Made by a program: the position numbers and the translations under genes. Positions 17,598 to 25,120 of a stretch of 64,000 nt of DNA are shown in pieces; the first letter of the stretch is position 1; every line of letters starts with the position of its first letter. Origin of the DNA: Nocardia rosealba (GTDB taxonomy: Bacteria; Actinomycetota; Actinomycetes; Mycobacteriales; Mycobacteriaceae); the NCBI RefSeq assembly GCF_020216065.1, contig NZ_JAIWNA010000001.1:1395408-1459407 (forward strand), in the 5' to 3' direction. The notes beneath the pieces were generated by a model. It had not been told where the DNA came from, made no database searches, and saw only the letters and a program-made list of their open reading frames with translations.

Positions 17598-19349
17598 GTG
17601 CCGCCAGTAACCAATAAACTCAAGGGTGGCAACCCTCCACCGGCCAAAACGACTGTCCGGAGGTCGCAGCTGATCACCACTTTCGGAGTTGGTTCCGTTC
17701 TTCCGGTGGAGTCCGAGAGCTTCATGATCGCGGGACTCGATCTGTGGAGTCCCAAGGAGTCCGATCGAATTCACGAGCCACGGCTTAGCCGCTCATTGGG
17801 CGCCACCAGCCTCTTTGCGCCGCCCGGGGGTATGGGTATGGTGCCGATGGTCCGATTTCCCGAATGGGTGCACTGCCCGAAATGCTCCCGCCTGGACCGC
17901 TTCTGGCGTATCGCCGACAAGGATGGCAAGGGCGACTACCTGAACAAGTGTCGTCACTGCATCACACCGCGGCTTGTCCCGTCCCGATTTGTGGCGTGCT
18001 GTATCAACGGCCACATCGAGGACTTCCCCTACGATTCCTGGGCCCATCGCGGAGCATTGCGAGCATCCACCGAGAACCATTCGCTCTCGCTGCGAACGGA
18101 CTCCCGGAACTCGACCCTCGCCGGCATGACAGTGACGTGTACGTGTGGGGCGTCGCGGACTCTCGAAGGAGCGCTAGGTCGTGGATCGCTCACCAAGCAC
18201 TGCAGCGGATCGTCCCCCTGGCTGGGGCGCGACGATGATGCATGCTCGGAATCGCTCGTCGGTCTCCAACGCGGCGCGTCCAATGTGTGGTTCGCCGACG
18301 TCCGATCTGCGCTCACTCTTGATCACGATGTCAGCCCAGCCGAGGAATTGCTCGAACGGAGCCGCTCTGCCCTCGAGAAGTTGACCGGTGCCGACCTCGA
18401 AGCGGTGCTGGAGATACTCGCTCGAACAAACGGCATCGACCTCGACGAATTGAAAGAGGCCGTTCGTCGACAGTCAGAGGACGAACCCAACGGCCGCGAA
18501 GCATTTCTACAGCTTCGGCGCGACGAGTACCGGGCACTGGGACGCGAGCACCCAGAGGAAGACGGTTTCGAGACCTTCGTATGTGAGCCTCACGCCGTTG
18601 AATCCGACACCGCCGCAGGAAAGATAGTCGGCATCGTCTCGAAGGTGTCGAAGTTGCGCGAGGTCCGAGCACTTCAAGGCTTCTCCAGAGTCAGCGTGTC
18701 GACCAGAGAATCGAAGTCGCCACGCGCGAAGCTCTCAACCGAACGGGTCGGATGGCTACCCGCCATCGAAGTGCTCGGGGAAGGGATCTTCCTCCGCCTC
18801 GATGAGAGGGCCGTCGTGGAATGGGAGCAGTCGCGATTTGCCGACCGCCGAGCGGCGCTGTTGAACCAGTCGCTTCAAGCCGCTGCTCCCGAGTGGGCGG
18901 GCGCTGTCCAACCGGTGTCGTCTCGCGAGCTGCTGATCCATTCGCTCTCGCACGCGGTACTCAATGAGCTCGCGATCGACACCGGCTACCCTGCGTCGTC
19001 AATTCGTGAGCGCCTGTACACCGAGCCAGGCCAAGCGGGAATCTTGCTCTACACGGCGACGGCCGACTCAGCCGGCAGTCTAGGTGGCCTGTGTGCGCGG
19101 GGGACGGTCGATAACATGCTGGCTGTCATTGAAGCCGCGACCGAACGTTGCCAATGGTGCGCAGCAGACCCTGTCTGTCTGGAATCGCTAGCTACCGGCG
19201 CCGGAGCGAGAAACCTTGCGGCATGCCATTCGTGCCTCCTGGTTCCCGAGGTCTCATGCGAACTCATGAACGGCTACCTCGACAGGGCGACGCTCGTAGG
19301 CACAGCCACAGATCCAAACCGCGGATTCCTGACCAACCGGTTAGCGTGA
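17598..19349 (+). CDS. drmB: DrmB-like protein (DUF1998)
   Basis: 583 residues, GTG start 3 bases after the DrmA stop. The N-terminus RRSQLITTFGVGSVLPV (22-38) is typical of DrmB. A zinc finger follows with CPKC near 93 and CRHC near 118, then the DUF1998-type CCINGHIEDFPYDSWAHRG. The C-terminal DUF1998 core is SLSHAVLNELAIDTGYPASS (about 452-471) and SLGGLCARG, with metal-binding cysteines CQWC and PVC near 517-525 and CHSCLLVPEVSC near 543-554. DrmB is the obligate partner of the DrmA helicase in DISARM and has no catalytic site of its own. This is the last gene of the island operon. No PLD-type DrmC gene follows: 19350-19498 holds nothing recognisable. Confidence 0.85.
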   Translation: MPPVTNKLKGGNPPPAKTTVRRSQLITTFGVGSVLPVESESFMIAGLDLWSPKESDRIHEPRLSRSLGATSLFAPPGGMGMVPMVRFPEWVHCPKCSRLDRFWRIADKDGKGDYLNKCRHCITPRLVPSRFVACCINGHIEDFPYDSWAHRGALRASTENHSLSLRTDSRNSTLAGMTVTCTCGASRTLEGALGRGSLTKHCSGSSPWLGRDDDACSESLVGLQRGASNVWFADVRSALTLDHDVSPAEELLERSRSALEKLTGADLEAVLEILARTNGIDLDELKEAVRRQSEDEPNGREAFLQLRRDEYRALGREHPEEDGFETFVCEPHAVESDTAAGKIVGIVSKVSKLREVRALQGFSRVSVSTRESKSPRAKLSTERVGWLPAIEVLGEGIFLRLDERAVVEWEQSRFADRRAALLNQSLQAAAPEWAGAVQPVSSRELLIHSLSHAVLNELAIDTGYPASSIRERLYTEPGQAGILLYTATADSAGSLGGLCARGTVDNMLAVIEAATERCQWCAADPVCLESLATGAGARNLAACHSCLLVPEVSCELMNGYLDRATLVGTATDPNRGFLTNRLA

Positions 19350-19498
19350 GCCCACTGCGCGCAAAGCCTTCGAATAGCGCACACCCTCGATCTGGGGAGT
19401 AAGGCAGGGTCGCGCCGGGCGAATGAGGCCATTGGACTCCTGCGGACCGAGAAGCGGGGCTGTTCCTCTGCGAAGGCGCGCCGATGCCGAACAGTCCA

Positions 19499-19542
19499 GC
19501 CATGCCTCCATGATAGCGAATTCGCTATCATGGAGGCATGGC
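19499..19542. promoter_or_regulatory. Perfect 44-bp palindrome: operator and promoter of the XRE-MNT/HEPN operon
   Basis: The 44 bases are a perfect inverted repeat with centre GCGAATTCGC (19516-19525). It includes TATCAT (19526-19531), a TANNNT -10 candidate ending 6 bases before the ATG at 19538, so the transcript is probably leaderless and the start codon itself is inside the palindrome. An XRE helix-turn-helix encoded by the first gene could bind here and shut off its own promoter. The symmetry also produces an identical -10 on the minus strand. Confidence 0.75.
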
Positions 19543-20065
19543 AGCAGCGGAGAGCGTGCATTCGACGGCGGGGAGTCTGGTTCGAGAGGCTCGACGTCGT
19601 AGGCGGCTATCTCAGCGCGAGTTGGCTACGCGGGCGGGGGTTGCCCAGTCGACGGTGGCCACGGTGGAGGCGGGGCGGCGGCAGCCTTCATTTGCGATGG
19701 TTGAGCAGTTGTTGGGGGCGGCCGGGTTCAGGTTGGGGACTGCGTTGGTGAACGTTGTACGCCCTAGCGTGCTCCTCGACGAGAGTCGGCTCGAGTTCGA
19801 AGCTGTCCTGGCGCGCTATCCGGTGACCAACGTGTGGCTGTTCGGTTCGGTTGCCCGAGGTGAAGACCGGCCGGACTCGGACCTGGATCTGCTGGTGGAA
19901 TTGGCGCCAGGTGCATCGGTGCTCGACATCCTCGACCTGGATTCCGAACTCGCGGAACTCCTCGGTTGTCCGGTCGACGTCGTGACGACGGCCGATCTCG
20001 AATCGAACGAGCTGCTTCGTCGGGGCGTCGATCGGAGTCCGAAGCGGCTCGCCTTCGCAGCATGA
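19538..20065 (+). CDS. MntA-like antitoxin: XRE DNA-binding domain fused to MNT nucleotidyltransferase
   Basis: 175 residues. Residues about 12-68 are an XRE helix-turn-helix (LVREARRRRRLSQRELATRA, then VAQSTVATVEAGRRQPS). Residues about 83-170 are a minimal nucleotidyltransferase with the GSX10DXD signature: Gly103, Ser104, Asp115, Asp117 (LFGSVARGEDRPDSDLDLLV). Known MntA antitoxins add AMP to the tyrosine of HepT; here the antitoxin also carries a DNA-binding domain, so it may neutralise the toxin and repress its own operon at the palindrome it starts in. It overlaps the HEPN gene by ATGA. The pair sits 188 bases after the DISARM-like genes. Confidence 0.88.
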   Translation: MAAAESVHSTAGSLVREARRRRRLSQRELATRAGVAQSTVATVEAGRRQPSFAMVEQLLGAAGFRLGTALVNVVRPSVLLDESRLEFEAVLARYPVTNVWLFGSVARGEDRPDSDLDLLVELAPGASVLDILDLDSELAELLGCPVDVVTTADLESNELLRRGVDRSPKRLAFAA

Positions 20066-20418
20066 GCGACGATCGGATCGACGAGCGACTGCTGTATGTC
20101 GAAGCCACACTGAACGAGACCGCCGAGCTTGCGGCACGAGGACGCGCCGCATTCGACGCGGATATCGCGGTGGTTCGTGCCTGCCAATACAGCGTTATTC
20201 GGCTTGCGGCGGACCTCGAGCGGCTGGGCGAGGAGTGGCTTGCAGATCATCCGAATGTTCCATGGCGCCTCATAAAGGGCATGCGCAATAGGATCGCGCA
20301 CAGCTATTGGCTAGTTGATGACGACATTGTTTGGGTTGTTGTCGACGTGCACGCAGCGGAGCTGCACAACTCCTTGAGGACGGAGTTCGAAGCAGCCCGA
20401 GCGCGGTTAGCGGAGTAG
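20062..20418 (+). CDS. HepT-like HEPN toxin (DUF86)
   Basis: 118 residues, all helical by appearance. The HEPN ribonuclease motif RX4HXY is present: Arg75, His80, Tyr82 in KGMRNRIAHSYWLVDD. In the MntA-HepT family, HepT cleaves RNA (tRNA) and its motif Tyr is AMPylated by MntA to switch it off; all residues needed for both are here. The ATG at 20062 overlaps the TGA of the antitoxin, and the longer frame from 19966 lies inside that gene. The pair could stabilise the neighbouring island or act as an abortive-infection module; this is inference. Confidence 0.88.
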   Translation: MSDDRIDERLLYVEATLNETAELAARGRAAFDADIAVVRACQYSVIRLAADLERLGEEWLADHPNVPWRLIKGMRNRIAHSYWLVDDDIVWVVVDVHAAELHNSLRTEFEAARARLAE

Positions 20419-20608
20419 ATCTACGGCCGCTTGACCCTCTCGGAGCACCGCGACCACGGCTCTGCGACGTTGCGGTGACGATCTTCCGCAGACGTATCTC
20501 CAGTTGAACGAGTATGTGTGCCAACGCTTTCGGGCGCAGTCGAACCACCGCGGCGCTGACTATGCGCACCGACGGTGATCGGTGGTCGAGGGATTTCGTC
20601 GACGGTGA

Positions 20609-21256
20609 TCAGGTGGATGTCATCGAGCGGACCATGGTGAGCTGTCGGACTCGTGATCCCTGGTAGCGCAGGCCGGGAACCGCTGCTGGGTCTCCGTGGG
20701 CAGTGAAACCCTGACGCTCGAAAAAGCGGACGGCGCGGGGGTTTTCGACGAGGGTTTGTAAGTAGCAGCCGGGGGAGTTGCTCGCGGTCAGATGGTCTAA
20801 GAATTGGTGCATCAGTGCGTCGGCGGCGCCTGTTCCGCGGGCGGCTGGGCTGACGTTGATGTGGAGGTGAGAGGGCCAGCGGGGGTCGGTGAGTTCGGTG
20901 GCGAGGGGTTGGTGGCGGAGTTTGGCGATGGCGGTGTCGGTGAGGGCGCGGGCGAAGAAGGTGGCGGGCTTGCGGCGGAAGATCAAGCGGTGGTCTCGGA
21001 TTGCGGATTCGAGGCGGGCTTCTTCGGTCGGAAAGGTGGTGCTGTCGACGCAGCCGGTGAGGTAGCCGACCAGGCGGCCGTCGTCCACTGCGAGGAAGAG
21101 GGAGTCGGGGGTGAGGTCCATGTAGGGGGTCAGGTACACGGCTTTCTCGGATTCGGGGTGGCCCCAGAGGCTGGCCGTGGGGGAGCCCTCGCCGACGTGA
21201 GAGGCCAGGGCCGTCAGTTCGGGACGGTCGGCCTCGGTGTATCTGCGGATCTCCAC
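20609..21256 (-). CDS. GNAT-family N-acetyltransferase
   Basis: 215 residues, GTG start. The acetyl-CoA binding motif is HINVSPAARGTGAADALM (about 138-155) and the C-terminal beta-bulge element is LVENPRAVRFFERQGF (about 172-187). An N-terminal insertion (about 75-125) precedes the core. The substrate is unknown. It is the first ordinary gene after the island and toxin-antitoxin pair; the 190 bases between them (20419-20608) contain no recognised gene. Confidence 0.85.
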   Translation of the reverse strand: MEIRRYTEADRPELTALASHVGEGSPTASLWGHPESEKAVYLTPYMDLTPDSLFLAVDDGRLVGYLTGCVDSTTFPTEEARLESAIRDHRLIFRRKPATFFARALTDTAIAKLRHQPLATELTDPRWPSHLHINVSPAARGTGAADALMHQFLDHLTASNSPGCYLQTLVENPRAVRFFERQGFTAHGDPAAVPGLRYQGSRVRQLTMVRSMTST

Positions 21257-21298
21257 TGATCCAATGTACGCACGAAAGACCCTGCGGACTCGGAGGTT

Positions 21299-21937
21299 TC
21301 AGCGAGGTGGGCAGATCTTGATGGCGTCTCGGGAGATGCAGACGTCGTATTCACCGGGGGAGGCGATGACGGCATTTCCGTAGGCGGAGCGGATGAAGGG
21401 GGAGGTGTACCAGCGGTTTTCGCGCATGTCTTCGAAGAAGTCGCGGTCGGAGCCGTTGAGGAAGATGTGGGATTGGGTGGTGGGTCGGCCGTCGAGGCGC
21501 TGGCCGTAGAGGCGGGTGAGGGTGTAGCCGGAGTGGAAGCCGAGGGCGTTGACCCAGGGTTCCAGTTCCACGATGGCCGCTTGCATCACCCACAGGTCGC
21601 CTTCGATGCGGTGGGTGGTGCGGTCGGTGACGGTGCCGTCGGTGTCGAAGGTGGTGACGTCGAGTTCCAGCGATTGGTCTCCGACGGTTTTCGCGATCAC
21701 GTGGGCGGCTTTGATCTCGCCGGTGAGGCCCAGGTAGGTCTGGAGGAGGGTGGCGATCCAGAGGAGCAGGGTGGCGGCGAGGAGGAGGGCGGTTCCGGGG
21801 ATCGCGCGGCCCAGAACGGATTTGAGGCCGCGGCGGCGGGTGGTTGGCAGAGCTGCCGCGACGAGCAGGACGAGGCCTACCGCGAGCAGGACGAGCAGGC
21901 CGATCTGGGGGAGCCCGAAGGACACCGGGAAACTCAT
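21299..21937 (-). CDS. Hypothetical protein with two N-terminal membrane segments
   Basis: 212 residues. Two membrane spans are visible at about residues 10-30 (IGLLVLLAVGLVLLVAAALP) and 46-68 (IPGTALLLAATLLLWIATLL). A soluble domain of about 140 residues follows with many beta-type segments (SLELDVTTFDTDGTVTD) and an aromatic stretch (YTLTRLYGQRLDG, then FFEDMRENRWYTSPF). The C-terminal CISRDAIKICPP may carry a disulphide. No family with known function is recognised; similar proteins in actinobacteria and proteobacteria are sometimes labelled multidrug transporter without evidence. It is 40 bases from the next upstream membrane protein on the same strand, so the two may be co-transcribed. 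Confidence 0.7.
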   Translation of the reverse strand: MSFPVSFGLPQIGLLVLLAVGLVLLVAAALPTTRRRGLKSVLGRAIPGTALLLAATLLLWIATLLQTYLGLTGEIKAAHVIAKTVGDQSLELDVTTFDTDGTVTDRTTHRIEGDLWVMQAAIVELEPWVNALGFHSGYTLTRLYGQRLDGRPTTQSHIFLNGSDRDFFEDMRENRWYTSPFIRSAYGNAVIASPGEYDVCISRDAIKICPPR

Positions 21938-21977
21938 GAACTGGGTATACCCCGAAAGCTGTTGCGGCAGGCCCTGA

Positions 21978-23285
21978 CTAGAGGGACTGGGGGCCCGAAT
22001 CCGGCAAGGAGGGCTGACGCCGGCGCAGGATCAGGGCGACGATGGCCGTGCACACGAGCGCGATGATCACCGCGACGGTGCCGGGCACGGGTCCACGGTC
22101 CACCTCGGCGGTGCGGTACCAGGCCGAGGAGTAGGCGAGGTGGCCGAATTCGGTGTCGCTCAGTGCGACTCCGAGGGATGGGACGAACAGTACGCAGAAG
22201 CCGACGACCGCCGACGAGGAGTTGACCGGAACCGCGCTGCCCACGCCGTAACCGCAGATGGCGCCGAGCGCGAGGCAGCCCACGGCGGCGGTGAGGGTCG
22301 CCGGGGGTGCGGTTATGTCGGCGGCGAGGGTGAGGCCGGCCAGCGCCACGATCCAGAGGGCGGCGGCGAGGGGGCGTGGGCGGTGCATGCCGAGGCCGAG
22401 ACCGATGGCGATGGCGACGAGGGTGCCCAGATCCACCCAGCCGTTGCGGGGCAGGGTGATGACCAGGCTGCCCGCCACCGAGAACGACGACATCAACACC
22501 GTGAGCACGCCGTCGCGCTCGGGCAGCACGAAAGCGGCGGCCGCGGTGGCGGCGAGCACGATGATCGAGGCGATCACCACGTGCCGCAGGCTGGTCTTGT
22601 GGTGCGACACGTTCAGCGAGGTGAAGATGATCGCCGAGTAGACGAAAACGGCGGCGAGCACCGGCGCGAGCGGGATCGCGGAATCGGTGTGTGCCGGGGC
22701 GGGCGTGGCGCTGGTGACCGCGAAATACGCGAGCGCGAGCACGCTGCCCCCGATGAACCACAGCGGCAGGGAGCCCGCGAGCGCCCCGTCGAAACCGCCG
22801 GTGGTGTCGTCGGTCGGTGTCTGGGTGAGGTCACCGAGGACCGTGGCGCCGATCGCGGCGAACAGGTACGCGATGCGCAGCCTCGGCTCGTTCCACACCG
22901 CCACCGCGGTGGCGCCGAGCGCCATCCCGGCCAGCAGCGCATCGACGAAGTTCAGGGTCGCCAGGGACACACCGCTGTCGAGACGGCCGTCGCTGCTGTC
23001 GCCCGCGGCGAGTAGGTGGCTCAGCAGAATCCCGGCGAGCGCGAGCAGTGCGGTCCAGCGGGCGGTGCGCACACTGCCCACCGCCACGGTGACCGCAGCG
23101 GTGATGACCGCGATGAACGCGCCGCCGGTCATCGCGCGCGGGATGTTGAACACCAGCAGATCGTCGTGGGCGGATTCGCCCAGATCGGCGAAGCTGATCG
23201 GCATCATGATCGCGAGCACCGCCACAGAGGTGGCGACGACGACCGTGAGTGCCTCGGCGGCGGGCCTCGCCGCGACGCGGATCAT
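21978..23285 (-). CDS. Hypothetical polytopic membrane protein
   Basis: 435 residues from the ATG at 23285. About twelve hydrophobic segments are visible, starting at EALTVVVATSVAVLAIMMPI (about 10-29). The last is VAVIIALVCTAIVALIL near 405-421, followed by a basic tail RRRQPS. No transporter signature is evident. The frame is open far upstream (to 24371), but the upstream part is a shadow of the MHYT gene. The start lacks a strong ribosome site, so it could be displaced by a few codons. The function is unknown. Confidence 0.65.
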   Translation of the reverse strand: MIRVAARPAAEALTVVVATSVAVLAIMMPISFADLGESAHDDLLVFNIPRAMTGGAFIAVITAAVTVAVGSVRTARWTALLALAGILLSHLLAAGDSSDGRLDSGVSLATLNFVDALLAGMALGATAVAVWNEPRLRIAYLFAAIGATVLGDLTQTPTDDTTGGFDGALAGSLPLWFIGGSVLALAYFAVTSATPAPAHTDSAIPLAPVLAAVFVYSAIIFTSLNVSHHKTSLRHVVIASIIVLAATAAAAFVLPERDGVLTVLMSSFSVAGSLVITLPRNGWVDLGTLVAIAIGLGLGMHRPRPLAAALWIVALAGLTLAADITAPPATLTAAVGCLALGAICGYGVGSAVPVNSSSAVVGFCVLFVPSLGVALSDTEFGHLAYSSAWYRTAEVDRGPVPGTVAVIIALVCTAIVALILRRRQPSLPDSGPQSL

Positions 23286-23474
23286 GAGCAGCCGTGTCGG
23301 AGTGGGGGTCGCGCAGGATGGTGAGACACCGGATCTCCGTTCTCGCGGACGAGCCTGGCTGGAGTTTATCCAGCTCGGGTGCGTCGACCGGTCCGTGTGC
23401 TTTCGTGTCGCGCTCGACGGCATGCGACCATGAACGAATCGGCATGTCAGGCAAATGATTAGGAAGGTCGGTGG

Positions 23475-23681
23475 ATGACCGGCGGCGTGGTGAGCTGGTT
23501 CGACGGCGGCAAGGGGTTCGGTTTCATCACCCCGGACGCGGGCGGGCCGGAGGTGTTCGTGGAGTACACCGAACTCGTCGGCGAAGGATTCCGGACACTG
23601 CGGGCCGGTCAGCGCGTGGAATTCGCGGTGCACGAGACGCGGCGCGGTCCCGAGGCGCAGCGGGTGCGTGTCGTCGATTAG
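23475..23681 (+). CDS. Divergent cold-shock-domain protein
   Basis: 68 residues covering one cold-shock domain, an OB-fold that binds single-stranded nucleic acid. RNP1 is intact (KGFGFITPD, residues 13-21), but RNP2 reads VFVEY instead of the usual VFVHY, and the first aromatic strand is VSWFDGGKG rather than VKWFNSEKG. It is clearly diverged from the standard protein encoded at 24859-25062. The stop codon overlaps the stop of the convergent MHYT gene. It may have a different ligand range or regulation from the housekeeping cold-shock protein; this is inference. Confidence 0.85.
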   Translation: MTGGVVSWFDGGKGFGFITPDAGGPEVFVEYTELVGEGFRTLRAGQRVEFAVHETRRGPEAQRVRVVD

Positions 23682-24460
23682 TTCTGGCCGCTCGGCCAGA
23701 AACGGCTGGCGCGTTGCCCGTGGATCGGGCGGGTCAGGTTCGGATCCTCGGCCTCGGTGATGCCGACCTGCATGAGCAGGATCATGGTGACCATGCTGAT
23801 CGCCACGATCAGCGGTGTGAGCAGCTGTGACGCGGTGGCGCCCGTGGCATGGGCGACGTGCGCGCTGGTGTGGGCGCTCATGGAGAACATGCCGGTGTAG
23901 TGCATGCCCGTGACGGCGACGCCCATCAGCAGGGCCGCGCCGATGGTGGCGAGGAAACCGTGGATGTGCAGGGCGAACCAGAGGGCGGCGGTGGCGGCGA
24001 CCACGGCGATCACCAGTGAGGCGACCACGACGGTCGGCTCGTAGACGATCTCGATGTCGGTTTTCATCGCGTACATCCCGGCGTAGTGCATGGCTGCCAC
24101 GCCGAGACCGGTGATCGCGCCGCCCACCGGAAGCGCGGCGGTGTCCCAGCTGCGGCGCACGACGATCGACAAGCCGAGCCACACCACGGCCATGGCGACA
24201 GCGGCGCTGAACAGCGTGATCGGCACGTTGTAGCGGATGGTCGCGCCCTGCACGGAGAAACCGAGCATGGCGATGAAGTGCATAACCCAGATGCCGGTTC
24301 CGCCGAGTGCGATGGCGGCCGCGGTGAGCCATCCGCCGTGGATGCCGGAGGCGCGCGAGCGAACCATGCAACGCAGTGCCAGCATCGAGCCGAGGACCGA
24401 CATGAGATAGGCGAGCAACGGGGTCAGCCAGCCGTAAGTGAAATGGTTGATGTTCAGCAC
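23678..24460 (-). CDS. MHYT-domain membrane protein
   Basis: 260 residues from the GTG at 24460, preceded by AAGGAG; this is preferred to the longer frame from 24595. Seven hydrophobic segments are present. Three MHY-type repeats face the membrane: MHFIAMLGF, MHYAGMYAM and MHYTGMFSM. In this family conserved Met and His in these motifs are proposed to bind copper and to sense O2, CO or NO. No output domain (GGDEF, EAL or kinase) is attached, so it is a stand-alone sensor or a metal-binding protein. A weak promoter candidate lies on the minus strand near 24559-24564 (TATACA). Confidence 0.85.
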   Translation of the reverse strand: MLNINHFTYGWLTPLLAYLMSVLGSMLALRCMVRSRASGIHGGWLTAAAIALGGTGIWVMHFIAMLGFSVQGATIRYNVPITLFSAAVAMAVVWLGLSIVVRRSWDTAALPVGGAITGLGVAAMHYAGMYAMKTDIEIVYEPTVVVASLVIAVVAATAALWFALHIHGFLATIGAALLMGVAVTGMHYTGMFSMSAHTSAHVAHATGATASQLLTPLIVAISMVTMILLMQVGITEAEDPNLTRPIHGQRASRFWPSGQN

Positions 24461-24858
24461 GCTCAGCTCCTTGCGCGTTTTCTCGTCCGGGATGTGTGCA
24501 CCCTCACGAAACGGAAAATACGCTGGTAGGGAATTTGCCGTACTGGTTTTATCGAAAATGTATAGGGTCGCTGACGGTGGTCGGTCACCGCGCAATAGGG
24601 TTATCGATGGTGATGCGTGCCAGTCGGTTCGGTTCGTGTTCCGGACAATTCACCGCATCCCTGCGGCAACCGCATCGGCATCCACGCAGCATCCACCTCG
24701 CCGACTATGTGACAGCACCAACTGGCAGCTACGAGGGTTGGCTTGCTCACAGCGCCCCGGTGGAGGTGTGGAGGAATTTCCGAAACCGTGGCATTGTTGA
24801 ACAGTGAGACCGGGACCGGACTATTAGGACCTGGCTCGTCTACAGGAAAGTTTTTGAA
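24461..24858. other. 398-bp intergenic region with divergent promoters
   Basis: It separates the MHYT gene from the cold-shock gene. On the plus strand TTGAAC (24797-24802) and TATTAG (24822-24827), 19 bases apart, could be the cold-shock promoter, giving a short leader. On the minus strand TATACA (24559-24564) could serve the MHYT gene. The middle, about 24600-24780, is less GC-rich in places and holds short open frames without coding character. No RNA gene was recognised. Confidence 0.4.
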
Positions 24859-25062
24859 ATGGCTCAGGGCATTGTGAAGTGGTTCAACAGCGAGAAGGGC
24901 TTCGGCTTCATCGCGCAAGACGGCGGAGGCCCCGACGTCTTCGTGCATTACTCGGCTGTCAGTGGCTCGGGCTTCCGCTCCCTCGATGAGGGTCAGCGTG
25001 TGGAGTTCGAGATCGGCCAGGGTCAGAAGGGCCCCCAGGCTCAGGACGTCCGCGTCCTCTGA
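24859..25062 (+). CDS. cspA: Cold-shock protein, CspA family
   Basis: 67 residues, one cold-shock domain. RNP1 KGFGFIAQD (13-21) and RNP2 VFVHY (27-31) are canonical, as is the N-terminal [13 protein letters not shown]. It binds single-stranded RNA and DNA and acts as an RNA chaperone in the cytoplasm. AGGAAAG lies 8-10 bases before the ATG. It is monocistronic, ending in the hairpin at 25093-25114. Confidence 0.95.
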   Translation: MAQGIVKWFNSEKGFGFIAQDGGGPDVFVHYSAVSGSGFRSLDEGQRVEFEIGQGQKGPQAQDVRVL

Positions 25063-25092
25063 TTCTGCGCGAACCAGCGTACGAACGTGAAG

Positions 25093-25114
25093 CTCCGCAC
25101 CGGATGGTGCGGAG
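25093..25114 (+). terminator. Rho-independent terminator after cspA
   Basis: CTCCGCACC (25093-25101), loop GGAT, GGTGCGGAG (25106-25114), followed by TTT. The perfect 9-bp stem lies between the cold-shock gene and the convergent nucleotidyltransferase gene ending at 25121, so it may serve both. Confidence 0.8.
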
Positions 25115-25120
25115 TTTCTG

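Noticed and set aside
19264..19503. 79-codon minus frame starting inside the 44-bp palindrome
   Set aside because: It begins at the mirrored ATG and -10 because of symmetry, but overlaps the end of the DrmB gene and lacks protein character.
20471..20578. Short frame ending TYLQLNEYVCQRFRAQ and so on, faintly like the end of an ISXO2-type transposase
   Set aside because: Too short and too weak to call a transposase remnant; no inverted repeats or target duplications seen.
23286..24371. N-terminal extension of the membrane protein at 21978-23285
   Set aside because: The extension is Arg/His-rich sequence opposite and across the MHYT and cold-shock genes, so it is frame read-through rather than coding.
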